Assembly (NCBI RefSeq): GCF_020400605.1
Contig: NZ_JAINRD010000003.1
Coordinates: 434,001-498,000, forward strand
DNA length: 64,000 bases
Origin: Streptomyces aculeolatus
GTDB taxonomy: Bacteria > Actinomycetota > Actinomycetes > Streptomycetales > Streptomycetaceae
Direction: 5' to 3'
Positions within the stretch are counted from its first letter, which is position 1; the number at the start of each line of letters is the position of its first letter. Shown here in pieces: positions 41,670-49,826 of this stretch. The notes under the pieces are model-generated. The model made no database searches, was not told where the DNA came from, and saw only the letters and a program-made list of their open reading frames with translations. A program made the translations under genes and the position numbers.

Positions 41670-44324
41670 TCAACTCTCCCAGAGGGCGGCGGCGGTGCGG
41701 TCGTCGGCGAAGCCCTTGGCGCGCAGCTGGACGTCCCCCAGGAACGCCGCGAGCCCGGGCGGCGCCTCCTCGCCGCGCCACCGCTCAGCCAGCTCGTCGG
41801 CCAGCCCGGGCGCGCCGCGCAGCGGCTCGGCGAACCCGGGGCTGCACAGCAGCAGCACGTCGCCGGTCCTGCCCTCCGACGCCCGGAAGGCGAACGGCGC
41901 GGGCTCGCCCGGGTCGGGGGTGTCCACGAGCGCGCCGAAGCCGGGCGGCGGCGGGCCGCCGGGGGCCGGGGCGGGGTGCGCGGAACGGCCGCCGAGGTCG
42001 ACGGTCAGCCGCGGATCGACGGGGGCGGCCGGTTCCTGCCGGGACTCGCCCTGCCGGGGATCTCCCTGCCGGGGGCCGTCCTGCCGGGGCTCCTCGTCCG
42101 CCGGGGCGGGCTCCAGGTCCTGCCACTCGTCGCCGCGCAGCCGGAAGAGACCGCCGGGGCCGGTGCCGAAGAACACCCGGGTACGGCAGCCGGGGTCGGC
42201 GGACAGCAGCAGGCAGCGCAGCCCGGCGGTGTACCCGGCGGGATCGAGCCCGAACTCCTCGGCCTGCGCGCGCATCAGCCCGTACGTCCGCCCGGTCAGC
42301 CGGTGCAGCCCGCCCTTCAGCGCGGCGCGGCGCCCGGTCCGTATGTCCTCGGACAGCCGCGCCCGGCTCCTGCCGACGGCCTCACCCATCCAGCGCACGA
42401 GCGACTCTGCGGCCCGGTCCGTACGGGGCACGCCGCGCGCGCCGGTGGCGACGGCGACGAAGACGAGCGCGTCGTCGCCGCCGCCGAAGCGGGCGGTGAG
42501 GACGGCGTCGCGCCGCTGCTCGCCGCGGTACCGGGGGCTGTCGCCGCGGGTGGCGGCGGTCCGCAGGGTGAACGACCCGTAGCGGGCCCCGTCGAGCACG
42601 GTGTCGGGCACCAGCTCCGCGAGCGCCCCGGGCGCCACCTCGGGCAACGCGGTGGGCTCGGCCTCGTACGTGGGCGGCCCCCCACCGACGAACTCCCCAC
42701 CGCGCCGGGCCCATTCGACATCGGTGAGGGTGTCGGTGACGGACACCTGCCGCAGCCGCATGGTGGGAGGCGGGGTCTCGGAGGGGCCGGCCACCGCGGG
42801 CTCCGCGGGGGCCGCCGGGGCGGCGGGCCGGGGCCCGGGGCCGGGCGACTCCGGTGCGACGGGGCCACGTTGGGCCACGCCGGGCGGCACAGCCTCCCCG
42901 GAACCGGGCTCGGTGACCGCCGGCGGGGCGGGGGCCGAGGGACGCCCGGACGCGGGCGGGGGCGGCGCCGCGGACGCGAAGCCGGGCGATTCCGGTGCGA
43001 TGGGGGCGTGTCGGGCCGCTACCGGAGGCACGGCCTCCCCGGAGCCGGGCTCGGTGGCCGGGGGTTCGTCGGGACCGGGCGGGAGGACTTCCGCCGGGGC
43101 GGTCCCGCGGGCACTGCCCGGCGAGCCGGGCAACGGCCCGTCCACCGGAGCGGGTTCGGCGCGCTCCGCCGTACCAGGAGGTGCCGCCGAGGCGGCGGGC
43201 TCCGCCGGTCGCCGCACGCGCGGCGGCGCGGCTGCGGGCGGCGCGGAGTCCGCCGCCTCCCGCGCACCGGGCAACTGCGCCTCCGCCGGGGCGGGCTCCG
43301 GCGAGCCGACCGGCTCCCGGCCCGCGGTCCCCCGCCGGCCGGACAGCACCCCGTCCACCCAGCTCCGTTCACCCGACTCCCAGGAGCCGGCCGGTTCCCC
43401 GTCCGCGGGAGCGGGCCCGACGGTCGCCGACGAGTCGGCCGCACCCGCATCCGTGGCAGTCGGGCCCTCCGGCCCCCGCTGACCCGGCGACGCCGCATCC
43501 GCCGGGGCCGGTTCTGCGGGCGCCGGCGAGCCGACCGGTTCCGGGTCCGCGATCTCCCGCCGGCCGGACAGCACCCCGTCCACCCAGCTCCGTTCACCCG
43601 ACTCCCAGGAGCCGACCGGCGCCGTGTCCGCCGGGTCCGGGGCAGCCGGGTCCGGGGCAGCCGGCAACGCGCCGTCCCCCGGGGTGCGTTCCACGGTCCC
43701 GCGCGGGGCCGGCGCAGCCGGCGCCCCGCCGTCCGCGGGCTCCCGCTCGCGCGGCGCCGCCGCGTCCGACGCAGTGCCGTCCGGGGCCTCTCCCGGGCCG
43801 CCGCGCGCAGCCGACTCCCACCAGGGCGCGGCCCCCTCCGCCGCCCCGGCGGGCTCCGCGGGCTCCGGCGCCGGCTCCCGCGGCGCAACCGCCCGTTCCG
43901 GGCGGGGCTTCGCGTCCTCCGGCGGGCGGCGGGACGGTCCTTCGTCCTCCCGCAGGCCCGCGAACACGTCGTCCGTCCAGCCCCGGCCCCCGGCCGGTGC
44001 CGGGCGCTCCTCAAAGCCCGGGACCCCCGCCACCGACGGCGGCGGGTAGTCGGGGTCGGCCATCTGGTCGTACGGCTCCTCCGCCGACGCCCGCCGCGGC
44101 TCGGCCGCCGCCGCTGCCGAAGGCGGCTCCGGCGCAGGCGGGTCCGCCTCCGCGGGGGGCACGTCCGCCTCCTCGTCCACCGCCCGCGCCACCGACGCGA
44201 AGCGGTCGTCGAGGGTGTCCCCCGCGCGCTGCGGCCCGGTGTCCGGTACCCCCTCCTCGTACAGGTCGTGCCACCACTCGTCCTCGGTGCGGCGTTCCCC
44301 CGCCGTCTCCCCCTGGCGATCCAT
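41670..44324 (-). CDS. PP2C-like (degenerate) protein with long repeat-containing disordered N-terminus
   Basis: 884 aa. The first about 530 residues are disordered and rich in Pro/Ala/Glu. They carry repeats: GSWESGERSWVDGVLSGRR occurs twice, TEPGSGEAVPP plus APESPG occurs twice, and a related W-D-V-x-G motif appears earlier (GRGWTDDVFAGLRED). The C-terminal part (about 535-884) has a PP2C outline (GSFTLRTAATRGDSPRYRGE, RDAVLTARFGGGDDALVFVA). The metal-binding DG(M)GG region reads VAVATGARGVPR, so the usual Asp ligands are missing and phosphatase activity is unlikely. ATG 44324. Divergent from a TrmB-LuxR regulator. A scaffold or pseudophosphatase role is inferred. Confidence 0.75.
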   Translation of the reverse strand: MDRQGETAGERRTEDEWWHDLYEEGVPDTGPQRAGDTLDDRFASVARAVDEEADVPPAEADPPAPEPPSAAAAAEPRRASAEEPYDQMADPDYPPPSVAGVPGFEERPAPAGGRGWTDDVFAGLREDEGPSRRPPEDAKPRPERAVAPREPAPEPAEPAGAAEGAAPWWESAARGGPGEAPDGTASDAAAPREREPADGGAPAAPAPRGTVERTPGDGALPAAPDPAAPDPADTAPVGSWESGERSWVDGVLSGRREIADPEPVGSPAPAEPAPADAASPGQRGPEGPTATDAGAADSSATVGPAPADGEPAGSWESGERSWVDGVLSGRRGTAGREPVGSPEPAPAEAQLPGAREAADSAPPAAAPPRVRRPAEPAASAAPPGTAERAEPAPVDGPLPGSPGSARGTAPAEVLPPGPDEPPATEPGSGEAVPPVAARHAPIAPESPGFASAAPPPPASGRPSAPAPPAVTEPGSGEAVPPGVAQRGPVAPESPGPGPRPAAPAAPAEPAVAGPSETPPPTMRLRQVSVTDTLTDVEWARRGGEFVGGGPPTYEAEPTALPEVAPGALAELVPDTVLDGARYGSFTLRTAATRGDSPRYRGEQRRDAVLTARFGGGDDALVFVAVATGARGVPRTDRAAESLVRWMGEAVGRSRARLSEDIRTGRRAALKGGLHRLTGRTYGLMRAQAEEFGLDPAGYTAGLRCLLLSADPGCRTRVFFGTGPGGLFRLRGDEWQDLEPAPADEEPRQDGPRQGDPRQGESRQEPAAPVDPRLTVDLGGRSAHPAPAPGGPPPPGFGALVDTPDPGEPAPFAFRASEGRTGDVLLLCSPGFAEPLRGAPGLADELAERWRGEEAPPGLAAFLGDVQLRAKGFADDRTAAALWES

Positions 44325-44418
44325 GCTCCTATTGTTCCCCGCCGCCCCTCGCCACAACTGCCGGACCCGCAAGATCACGGCAAGGGCCTTCCACCCGACC
44401 CACCGGTACGGTCAGGAT

Positions 44419-45429
44419 GTGCAGGTGCTCGGTGCCATCGGACTCGACGACGTACAGGAGTCGGCCTACCGCGCGCTGGTCGCACTCGGCGCCGCCGATG
44501 TCCCCGAGCTGGCGCGGCGGTTGACGCTGCCCGAGCCGGAGGCGGTGCGCACCCTGCGGCGGTTGGAGCAGCACGGTCTTGCGGCGCAGTCGTCCGCGCG
44601 GCCCGGGCGCTGGGTGGCGGCGCCGCCGTCGGTCGCGCTGGGGGCGCTGCTGATCCAGCAGCGGCACGAGTTGGAGCGCGCCGAGCTGGCCGCCGCACTG
44701 CTCGCGGAGGAGTACCGGGCGGAGGCCGGCGAGCCCGCCGACGTACACGACCTGGTCGAGGTGGTGACCGGCGCGGGCGCGGTGGCGCACCGGTTCCTGC
44801 AACTGCAGCTCGGCGCCGAGCAGGAGGTGTGCGCGCTGGTCACGCGGGAGCCGCTGGCCGTACGCAGCCAGGACAACACCGCGGAGGAGAAGGCCGCGGG
44901 CCGCGGCGTGCGCTTCCGGGTCGTGCTGGAGCGCTCCCGGCTGCTGGCCCCGGGCACGGTCGCCGAGGCCGCTGCGGCGCTGCGCCGGAACGAGGAGCTG
45001 CGGGTCGCGGACGTGGTGCCGACGAAGCTGGTGATCGCGGACGGGGCGACGGCGATGGTGCCGATGTTCGCCGGGGCCGGCGAGCCCGCCGCGCTCGTGG
45101 TGCACGCGAGCGGGCTGCTGGAGTCGCTGTCGGGGCTCTTCGAGAGCCTGTGGCGGCAGGCGCTGCCGCTGCGGCTGACCGCCGGCGGTGCGGCGGTGGC
45201 GGAGCAGGCGCCGGACGGGCCGGACGCGGTGGACCTGCAGATCCTCGGCCTGCTGCTGGCGGGCCTCACGGACGCGAGCGCCGCGAAGCAACTCGACCTG
45301 GGGCTGCGGACCGTACAGCGGCGGGTGAAGCGGCTGATGGAGATCGCCGGGGTGCACACGCGGCTGCAACTGGGCTGGTACGCCCGCGAACGCGGCTGGT
45401 GCGCGGAGCAGCACGCCGACAGCCGCTGA
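44419..45429 (+). CDS. TrmB-like/LuxR-type transcriptional regulator
   Basis: 336 aa with two DNA-binding modules. An N-terminal TrmB/MarR-like wHTH (LDDVQESAYRALVALGAADV; LARRLTLPEPEAVRTLRRLE) is followed by a middle sensor-like domain (about 90-260) and a C-terminal LuxR-like HTH (AVDLQILGLLLAGLTDASAA; LDLGLRTVQRRVKRLMEIAG). This is a recurring Streptomyces architecture. The GTG at 44419 has no real Shine-Dalgarno and the overlapping ATG at 44417 is out of frame, so a leaderless message is possible. Divergent from the PP2C-like gene across 94 bp; control of that gene is a positional guess. Confidence 0.82.
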   Translation: MQVLGAIGLDDVQESAYRALVALGAADVPELARRLTLPEPEAVRTLRRLEQHGLAAQSSARPGRWVAAPPSVALGALLIQQRHELERAELAAALLAEEYRAEAGEPADVHDLVEVVTGAGAVAHRFLQLQLGAEQEVCALVTREPLAVRSQDNTAEEKAAGRGVRFRVVLERSRLLAPGTVAEAAAALRRNEELRVADVVPTKLVIADGATAMVPMFAGAGEPAALVVHASGLLESLSGLFESLWRQALPLRLTAGGAAVAEQAPDGPDAVDLQILGLLLAGLTDASAAKQLDLGLRTVQRRVKRLMEIAGVHTRLQLGWYARERGWCAEQHADSR

Positions 45430-45445
45430 CGTCCCGGCGGGCGAC

Positions 45446-46564
45446 CTAGCCTCTGCCCTTGCGTGCCCGTGCCTCGCGGTCCGCGGCGTCGCGGCGCTTC
45501 CAGTCCCGCCGCCGGTCCGCCTGCACCCGCAGGTCCGTGCGCGCCGCGATACGGGCGTTCTCACGCTGGAGCTTGCGGTAGCTCTCCAGACGGCGCGGGT
45601 GCAACTCGCCGTTCTCCAGGGCCGCGACGACCGCGCAGCCCGGCTCCGCGGTGTGCGTGCAGTCGTGGAAGCGGCAGCGGGCGGCCAGTTCCTCGATCTC
45701 CGCGAAGACCTGGCCGAGCCCGTCGTCGGCCTCCCAGAGGCCGACGCCGCGCAGGCCCGGGGTGTCGATGAGGACGCCGCCGCCGGGCAGCGGCAGCAGG
45801 TCGCGGGAGACGGTGGTGTGCCGGCCCTTGCCGTCCGCGTCGCGCACCTCGTGGACCCGCTGCACGCCGTCGCCGAGCAGGGCGTTGGCCAGCGTGGACT
45901 TCCCGGCGCCGGAGGCGCCGAGCAGCACGGAGGTGCCGGTGGACAGCGCGGCGGCCAGCTGCGGGACACCGGCGCCGGTGGCGGCGCTGACCGCGAGGAC
46001 GGCGGTGCCCGGGGCGACCTCCTCGGTGTCGGCGACGAGGTGGCCGAGGACCACGGGGTCCTCGACCAGGTCGGCCTTGGTGAGCGCGACCAGCGGCTGC
46101 GCGCCGCTGGACCAGGCGAGGGACAGCAGCCGCTCCAGGCGCGCCGGTTCGATGTCGGCGGCGCGCGTCGCCGCCAGCGAGACGGCGATCACGGCGTGGT
46201 CGACGTTGGCGGCGATGACCTGGCCCTCGGAGCGTTTGGACGACGCCGAGCGCAGGAAGGCCGTGCGGCGCGGCAGCAGGGCCCGTACGGCGAACCGCTC
46301 GCCCGGTTCGAGCGCCGCCCAGTCGCCGGTGCACGGCAGTCGGGTGAGGTCGGCCGTGCGTCCTGCGGCGCGGTCGGCGGCGGCGAGGCGGGCGGTGGTG
46401 GCGCGGACGGGTCCGGCGTCGGTGAGGGCGATGCAGGAGCCGCGGTCCACCCGGGTGATACGGGCGGGGATCAGACCTTCGGACTCGTACGGCGCGAAGG
46501 CGTCGGCGGCGGCCTCATCCCAGCCGTAGGCGGCCAGGCGGCGGGGTGCGGGGAGATCTGTCAA
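45446..46564 (-). CDS. rsgA: Ribosome small-subunit-dependent GTPase A
   Basis: Circularly permuted GTPase that checks late 30S assembly, 372 aa. OB-fold N-domain, then G4 (LVALTKADL) before G1 (LLGASGAGKSTLANALLGDG), G2/G3 (GRHTTVSRDLLPLPGG, LIDTPGLRGVGLWEADDG), as expected for RsgA/YjeQ. The C-terminal zinc-binding motif CRFHDCTHTAEPGCAV completes the family pattern. The only suitable start in frame is TTG at 46564, giving MTDLPAPRRLAAYGWDE. Convergent with the TrmB-LuxR gene and 28 bp from a divergent small open frame. Identification is firm. Confidence 0.95.
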   Translation of the reverse strand: MTDLPAPRRLAAYGWDEAAADAFAPYESEGLIPARITRVDRGSCIALTDAGPVRATTARLAAADRAAGRTADLTRLPCTGDWAALEPGERFAVRALLPRRTAFLRSASSKRSEGQVIAANVDHAVIAVSLAATRAADIEPARLERLLSLAWSSGAQPLVALTKADLVEDPVVLGHLVADTEEVAPGTAVLAVSAATGAGVPQLAAALSTGTSVLLGASGAGKSTLANALLGDGVQRVHEVRDADGKGRHTTVSRDLLPLPGGGVLIDTPGLRGVGLWEADDGLGQVFAEIEELAARCRFHDCTHTAEPGCAVVAALENGELHPRRLESYRKLQRENARIAARTDLRVQADRRRDWKRRDAADREARARKGRG

Positions 46565-46592
46565 CGGAGCGACCCTTCAGAAAGGAGCGAGC

Positions 46593-46811
46593 GTGCGGCT
46601 GTCGTGCGGGGACTGTGCCCCTGACGGCTTCGGTCATGGCCCTCACCTCCCTGGTCGATACCGGTCACGTGGTGCGCTGGAAGCGTATGCAGCCGCGCAC
46701 GTATCCCGCCACGGGTTTTCCCGCCGCCGGGACGCCCGCCGCGCTCGGACGGCGGGGAGCGGCGATCGGCGGCATGCTTGTCCCGTACCCCCGCGACGTG
46801 GACCGAGGTGA
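46593..46811 (+). CDS. Possible 72-residue small protein (N-terminal CGDC)
   Basis: A GTG at 46593 is preceded by AAAGGAG five bases away, among the best Shine-Dalgarno sequences in the window. It opens a 72-codon frame starting MRLSCGDCAPDGFGHGPH, then Arg/Ala-rich, ending 5 bp before the PolX start. Nothing in it matches a family I know, and the Arg-rich second half looks like non-selected GC-rich translation. It may be a short real gene, a translated leader for polX, or chance. Listed because the ribosome-binding site is good and the 252-bp gap has no other content. Confidence 0.35.
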   Translation: MRLSCGDCAPDGFGHGPHLPGRYRSRGALEAYAAAHVSRHGFSRRRDARRARTAGSGDRRHACPVPPRRGPR

Positions 46812-46816
46812 CCGAG

Positions 46817-48550
46817 GTGGCGTCCAACGAGGAGGTCGCCGCGCTCTTGCAGGAGTACGCCGACCTGTTGTCCATCACCGGCGGCGACGCCTTCAAGGCG
46901 CGCGCCTACGAGCGCGCCGCCCGCGCGGTCGCCGGCCACTCCGCCGACGTGGCGGGGCTGGACGCCAAGGAGCTGAAGGCGATCCCCGGGGTGGGCGCCT
47001 CCATCGCCGGCAAGGTCGGCGAGTACCTGCGTACGGGCCGCGTGGCGGCGGTCGACGAGGCCCGCGAGCGCATCCCGGCCGGGGTCCGCGAGCTGATCGC
47101 CATCCCCGCCCTCGGCCCCAAGCGCGCGCTGGTCCTCTACGAGGAGCTGGGCGTGTCCTCCGTCGACGAGCTGGCCGCGGCGATCGGCGAGCACCGGCTG
47201 CGCGGCCTGAAGGGCTTCGGCCCGAAGAGCGAGGAGAAGCTCCTCCACGGCATCGACCTGCTGCGCTCGGCCACCGGCCGGATCCCCGTCGACACGGCGC
47301 TCGCGCTCGCCGACGACATCGTCGCCCGGCTGGCCGCGGTGGCCGGCTGCGAGCGCTGCGCGTACGCGGGCTCCCTGCGCCGGCGCCGCGGGACGGCCGG
47401 CGACCTCGACGTGCTCGCCGCCGCGGCCGACTCCGCGCCCCTGATGGCGGCGTTCACCGGGCTGCCGCTGGTCGGCGAGGTCATCGGCGCCGGTGAGACG
47501 AAGACGAGCATCCGCACCACCGGCGGCGTCCAGGTCGACCTGCGGGTGGTGCCGCCGGACGCGTGGGGCGCGGCGCTGCAGTACTTCACCGGGTCCAAGC
47601 AGCACAACATCCGCCTCCGCGAGATCGCCGTGCGCAAGAAGCTGAAGCTGTCGGAGTACGGGCTCTTCCACGCCCGCAGCGGCCGCCGCATCCGGGTCAC
47701 GACGGAGGAGGACGTCTACGCCCGCCTCGGCCTGCCCTGGATCCCGCCGCCGCTGCGGGAGGACCGCGGCGAGATCGAGGCCGCGGGCCGCGGCGAGCTG
47801 CCGGAGCTGCTCGCGGAGGACGACCTGCGCGGCGACCTGCACACCCACACCGACCTCACCGACGGCATCGACACGCTGGAGGCGATGGTGGCGGCGGCGG
47901 GAGAGCGCGGCTACGCCTACTACGCGATCACCGACCACGCCCCCGAGCTGCGCATGCAGCGCATGACGAAGGAGAAGATGCTCGCCCAGCGCGAGACGGT
48001 GGCGGCGCTGGACGCGCGCTCCCGGCGGCGCAGGGGCGGGCTGCGGCTGCTGCACGGCACGGAGCTGAACATCGCGCCGGACGGCTCGGTCGACTGGCCG
48101 GGCGAGTTCCTGGAGACGTTCGACATCTGCGTGGCGTCGGTGCACTCGCACTTCACGCAGCCGAGGGACGAGATGACGCGCCGCTTCCTGGCCGCGGTGG
48201 AGAACCCGCACGTGCACGTCATCGGCCACCCCACCACCCGCAAGGCCGGCAAGCGGCCGGCGGTCGACGCGGACTGGGACGCGGTCTTCGCGGCCTGCGC
48301 CCGTACGGGCACGGCGCTGGAGGTCAACGCCCACCCGAACCGGCTCGACCTGCCGGACGAGCTGATCCTGCGGGCGCGCGGCCACGGCGTGAAGTTCGCC
48401 GTCGACAGCGACGCGCACTCGGTGCCGGACCTGGCGAACATGCGCTACGGGGTGGGCATCGCGCAGCGGGGCTGGCTGACGAAGGAGGACGTGATCAACA
48501 CGTGGCCGCTGGCGCGGCTGCGCCGCTTCCTGCGCGCGAAGTCCGGCTGA
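46817..48550 (+). CDS. polX: PolX-type DNA polymerase/3'-5' exonuclease with PHP domain
   Basis: 577 aa. An N-terminal 8-kDa-like helix-hairpin-helix region (AIPGVGASIAGKVGEYLRTG; IPALGPKRALVLYEELG) is followed by a family X nucleotidyltransferase (AYAGSLRRRRGTAGDLDVLA with the catalytic DxD; VQVDLRVVPPDAWGAALQYF with the third Asp). A C-terminal PHP domain follows (RGDLHTHTDLTDGIDTLEAM; ITDHAPE; ASVHSHF; VIGHPTTR; DSDAHSVPDL), with the metal-binding His/Asp set intact. It acts in short-gap and base-excision repair with proofreading-like nuclease activity. GTG 46817 is chosen because GAGGTGA lies 5 bp upstream; GTG 46808 and TTG 46778 are in-frame alternatives. Confidence 0.93.
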   Translation: MASNEEVAALLQEYADLLSITGGDAFKARAYERAARAVAGHSADVAGLDAKELKAIPGVGASIAGKVGEYLRTGRVAAVDEARERIPAGVRELIAIPALGPKRALVLYEELGVSSVDELAAAIGEHRLRGLKGFGPKSEEKLLHGIDLLRSATGRIPVDTALALADDIVARLAAVAGCERCAYAGSLRRRRGTAGDLDVLAAAADSAPLMAAFTGLPLVGEVIGAGETKTSIRTTGGVQVDLRVVPPDAWGAALQYFTGSKQHNIRLREIAVRKKLKLSEYGLFHARSGRRIRVTTEEDVYARLGLPWIPPPLREDRGEIEAAGRGELPELLAEDDLRGDLHTHTDLTDGIDTLEAMVAAAGERGYAYYAITDHAPELRMQRMTKEKMLAQRETVAALDARSRRRRGGLRLLHGTELNIAPDGSVDWPGEFLETFDICVASVHSHFTQPRDEMTRRFLAAVENPHVHVIGHPTTRKAGKRPAVDADWDAVFAACARTGTALEVNAHPNRLDLPDELILRARGHGVKFAVDSDAHSVPDLANMRYGVGIAQRGWLTKEDVINTWPLARLRRFLRAKSG

Positions 48551-48566
48551 GGCGGCAGCCCCGCGC

Positions 48567-49808
48567 TCACGGGACCTCGTGCCGGTCCCCGTCCACCCGG
48601 TCGGCCGGATCCCCCGGCTCCAGCGGCTCCCCCGGCCCCTTCCGCCGGGGCGGCCGCGGCGGCTGCGGCGGCCGCTCCTTCGCCCGGGAGCGCCGGTCCT
48701 CCTCCTGGGCCTCCTCCTCTTCCTCCGCGTGCTCCGGCTCCGGCTCCCGTGCCCGCTCCTCCGCCGAGGCGTCCCCGTCGAGCCCGCGCAGGCGCGCCTG
48801 CCGCGCCGCCGAGGCCGCCGCGACCAGCCGGGCCGCGGCCTCCTCCCGGGCGCGGGCGGTCTCGGCGCGGCCGGTGGCGGTGGCGACGGACGGCCAGACG
48901 CGGTCGAACGCGGCGTTGACCGCCGCGCCGACCAGCACCGCGAACGCGGAGACGCCGAACCACAGCAGCACCGCCACGGGCGCCGCCAGCGACCCGTAGA
49001 TCGTCGGGCCCTCCACGGCGTTCAGCAGGTAGAGCCGCAGCAGCACGCTGCCCAGCAGCCACATGCCGAGCGCCACCAGCGCCCCGGGCAGGTCCTCCCG
49101 CCACGGCGAGCGCACGGGGACGGCCGCGTGGTAGAGGGTCGTGAGGAACGCGACCGAGAGCACGACGACGACCGGCCAGTACAGCACCCGAACGGCGGTC
49201 TCGCTCCACGGCAGCAGCTGCACCACCGCGTCCGGCCCCGCCACCATCAGCGGCAGCGCGACCACGCCGATGACCAGCGCCACGAGGTACAGCCCGAACG
49301 CCAGCAGCCGGGTCTTGACGATGCCGCGGTGGCCTTCGAGCCCGTACATGATGGTGATGGTGTCGATGAAGACGTTCACGGCCCGCGAGCCCGACCACAG
49401 CGCGAGGGCGAAGCCGAACGAGATCAGGTCCGGGCGGCCGCCGCGGGTGACGTCGTCGAGCAGCGGGCGGACGATCTGGTCGACGCCCTTGGCGGTCAGG
49501 ACCGTGTCGGAGGCGTCGATGATGTTGTGCCGGATGGTCTCGACGTCGATGAGCCACTGGTCGAAGTAGCCCAGCAGGCCGAGGAGGCCGAGGAGCAGCG
49601 GCGGCAGCGACAGCAGGCTGAAGAACGCGGCCTCGGCGGCGAGGCCGATGACGCGGTGCTCCATGCAGGAATTGACGGTGTCCTTCAGCAGCAGCCACGC
49701 CACCCGGCGCTTGGGCAGGTTCTGGTACAGGACGCGGGCCCGGCCCAGCCGGCCGCGGGGTCCGCCGCTTCCGCCCTGTTCCGCACCCGTTTCCCGTTCT
49801 GCTCCCAC
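48567..49808 (-). CDS. YihY/BrkB-family membrane protein
   Basis: 413 aa with about six transmembrane helices. YihY signatures: MEHRVIGLAAEAAFFSLLSL at the start of the membrane domain, ALWSGSRAVNVFIDTITIMY, LEGHRGIVKTRLLAFGLYLV, GSVLLRLYLLNAVEGPTIYG, and SLAAPVAVLLWFGVSAFAVL. The last about 100 residues are a charged Glu/Arg/Pro cytoplasmic tail. Function of the family is unsettled (formerly called RNase BN; a transporter-like role is suspected). GTG 49808 is chosen because the upstream in-frame ATG (49844) would run into the divergent gene at 49827. The divergent starts are only 18 bp apart. Confidence 0.88.
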   Translation of the reverse strand: MGAERETGAEQGGSGGPRGRLGRARVLYQNLPKRRVAWLLLKDTVNSCMEHRVIGLAAEAAFFSLLSLPPLLLGLLGLLGYFDQWLIDVETIRHNIIDASDTVLTAKGVDQIVRPLLDDVTRGGRPDLISFGFALALWSGSRAVNVFIDTITIMYGLEGHRGIVKTRLLAFGLYLVALVIGVVALPLMVAGPDAVVQLLPWSETAVRVLYWPVVVVLSVAFLTTLYHAAVPVRSPWREDLPGALVALGMWLLGSVLLRLYLLNAVEGPTIYGSLAAPVAVLLWFGVSAFAVLVGAAVNAAFDRVWPSVATATGRAETARAREEAAARLVAAASAARQARLRGLDGDASAEERAREPEPEHAEEEEEAQEEDRRSRAKERPPQPPRPPRRKGPGEPLEPGDPADRVDGDRHEVP

Positions 49809-49826
49809 CTGCCTACCGTAGCTGTC

